From Candidatus Altimarinota bacterium (GTDB lineage: Bacteria > Patescibacteriota > Gracilibacteria > UBA4473): a stretch of DNA of 5,587 nt. Both the position numbers and the translations under genes were made by a program. Position 1 is the first letter of the stretch, and every line of letters begins with the position of its first letter. This document shows positions 4,724 through 5,587 of the stretch, piece by piece. The stretch is from assembly GCA_018401175.1 (NCBI GenBank), contig JAGYLK010000049.1, positions 1-5,587 of the forward strand, written 5' to 3'. The notes beneath the pieces are model-generated. The model saw only the letters and a list, made by a program, of their open reading frames with translations. It was not told the DNA's origin and ran no database searches.

Positions 4724-5302
4724 ATGTTTGAATTATCACCGCTTCCGTTTTCCAAGGATGCGTTTGAGCCGCATATTTCTGCTCGCACTTTTGAATTCCA
4801 CCATGGGAAACATCATGCCGGATATGTTACAAAAGTAAACGCACTTACTGAAGGAACCCCGCAGGCAGATTGGTCCCTTGAGCAAATAATCACCGATCCA
4901 CATACTTCTATTGGATTATTTAATAATGCCGCACAGGCGTGGAATCACGAGTTCTTTTGGAATTGCTTGTCTCCCCAAAAGATGGTTCCGCTTGGAGATA
5001 TTGCCGATATGATTGCGCAGCAATGGGGAGATTTTGAATCCTTTTGTGATGAGTTTGTAAAAGCGGGAGCTGGTCAATTCGGTTCTGGCTGGGTATGGCT
5101 GGTTCACAACGGAGAAGATCTTGAGATACGTTCTACTGCAAATGCCGAGACTCCGCTTACTGACGGAGGAAAGCCACTGTTGGTTTGTGATGTCTGGGAA
5201 CACGCCTATTATTTGGATTATCAAAATCGTCGACCGGATTTCTTAAAAGTCTTTATCGAAGAGTTAGCAAATTGGGAGTGGGCAAATCAACAGCTGAACT
5301 AA
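4724..5302 (+). CDS. sodB: Superoxide dismutase, iron-type (Fe/Mn family)
   Basis: This enzyme converts superoxide to oxygen and hydrogen peroxide. No signal peptide is seen, so it acts in the cytoplasm. The 192 residues match E. coli SodB (193) from end to end, starting MFELSPLPFSKDAFEPHISA. Metal ligands are His26, His75, Asp156 and His160 (the last two in DVWEHAYY). Tyr34 of the active-site gateway is present. Gln71 in NNAAQAWNH and the NAETPL segment are features of the iron subgroup, although some family members accept either metal. The frame is open upstream to a TTG, but ATG 4724 is chosen because the family starts with this segment and the extension covers the promoter. It is monocistronic, with its own promoter and terminator, and a palindrome upstream hints at regulation. 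Confidence 0.97.
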   Translation: MFELSPLPFSKDAFEPHISARTFEFHHGKHHAGYVTKVNALTEGTPQADWSLEQIITDPHTSIGLFNNAAQAWNHEFFWNCLSPQKMVPLGDIADMIAQQWGDFESFCDEFVKAGAGQFGSGWVWLVHNGEDLEIRSTANAETPLTDGGKPLLVCDVWEHAYYLDYQNRRPDFLKVFIEELANWEWANQQLN

Positions 5303-5326
5303 ATGGCCTTAATTCCGTGGAAAGGT

Positions 5327-5352
5327 CCCTCTCATAAGAGGAGGGCTTTTCT
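5327..5352 (+). terminator. Intrinsic terminator after sodB
   Basis: CCCTCTC (5327-5333) pairs with GA-G-GAGGG (5338-5345, one bulged G) around the loop ATAA, followed by CTTTTCT. It lies 24 bases after the sodB stop and cleanly separates it from the next gene. Confidence 0.75.
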
Positions 5353-5397
5353 CGAACGCTTGACTTTTCAGATTTTTACTGCAAAAAAGAAAGTAGC

Positions 5398-5587
5398 ATG
5401 AGAATACTTAAGCCCGAAACCTATTGGGAAAAGGAAGAACGACGAAATGAAACTCCCGAGCAAAAAAAGGATCGCCTTTTCCGCAAATTAGGATCCCTTT
5501 CTTTTGTGGTTGTTATGGTAGGCATGGGAGTTTTGGCAATTATGGAAAAAACTCCTCAACAAAAAACGATTCGTTCTTCTCAAGAAA
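5398..5587 (+). CDS. N-terminally membrane-anchored protein, partial (runs off right edge)
   Basis: Only the first 63 codons are visible and I do not recognise the protein. A highly charged N-terminal stretch of about 30 residues (MRILKPETYWEKEERRNETP and on to a basic RLFRK) precedes one hydrophobic segment (about 31-49, LGSLSFVVVMVGMGVLAIM), followed by a polar sequence. Positive charges before the helix predict a cytoplasmic N-terminus and an exported C-terminal part. The long charged start is unlike a cleavable signal peptide, so a signal anchor is more likely. The ATG is 95 bases after the sodB stop, beyond a terminator. A purine-rich AAAGAAAG precedes it but is no clear ribosome binding site. 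A TTGACT (5360-5365) without a matching -10 is the only promoter hint. Confidence 0.7.
   Translation, partial: MRILKPETYWEKEERRNETPEQKKDRLFRKLGSLSFVVVMVGMGVLAIMEKTPQQKTIRSSQE

Overview
The window carries standard-code bacterial housekeeping and stress genes. The annotated starts have no recognisable Shine-Dalgarno sequence, and several -10-like boxes lie only 7-9 bases before an ATG, which suggests leaderless or near-leaderless mRNAs. Compact spacing, a RecA without an acidic tail and a MetRS with the signature DENSQ (usually DEHGQ) suggest, but do not prove, a Patescibacteria (CPR)-type organism such as a Peregrinibacteria relative. TGA is a real stop in this window (at 2285-2287, where reading it as glycine soon hits TAA), so the Gracilibacteria/SR1 recoding does not apply.

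Left part, minus strand: the N-terminal 252 codons of methionyl-tRNA synthetase (metG) run off the left edge. Upstream lies an OmpR/PhoB-type response regulator (929-1600). Between them sit a hairpin followed by T6 (a probable intrinsic terminator) and an open stretch in the regulator's own frame. A divergent promoter region (1601-1729) separates the regulator from the plus-strand genes.

Middle, plus strand: a two-gene operon with an ATGA overlap encodes an unrecognised four-helix membrane protein and a small zinc-ribbon protein, and ends in an AT-rich hairpin with T tracts. Next comes an SOS block: lexA with a good sigma70-type promoter, an unrecognised 62-codon gene, and recA. All three are co-directional with short gaps and no visible terminator until after recA. 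LexA represses and RecA filaments trigger LexA self-cleavage, so repressor and activator of the DNA damage response may share a transcript with the unknown small protein.

Right part, plus strand: a monocistronic iron-type superoxide dismutase (sodB) has its own candidate promoter, an overlapping palindrome and a clear terminator. The window ends inside a gene for an N-terminally membrane-anchored protein that I cannot name.

No transposon, CRISPR array, rRNA or tRNA was found. No intergenic gap exceeds 300 bases. The least-explained pieces are the 62-codon gene with its leader resembling recA's, the membrane/zinc-ribbon pair, and the region between the response regulator and metG.
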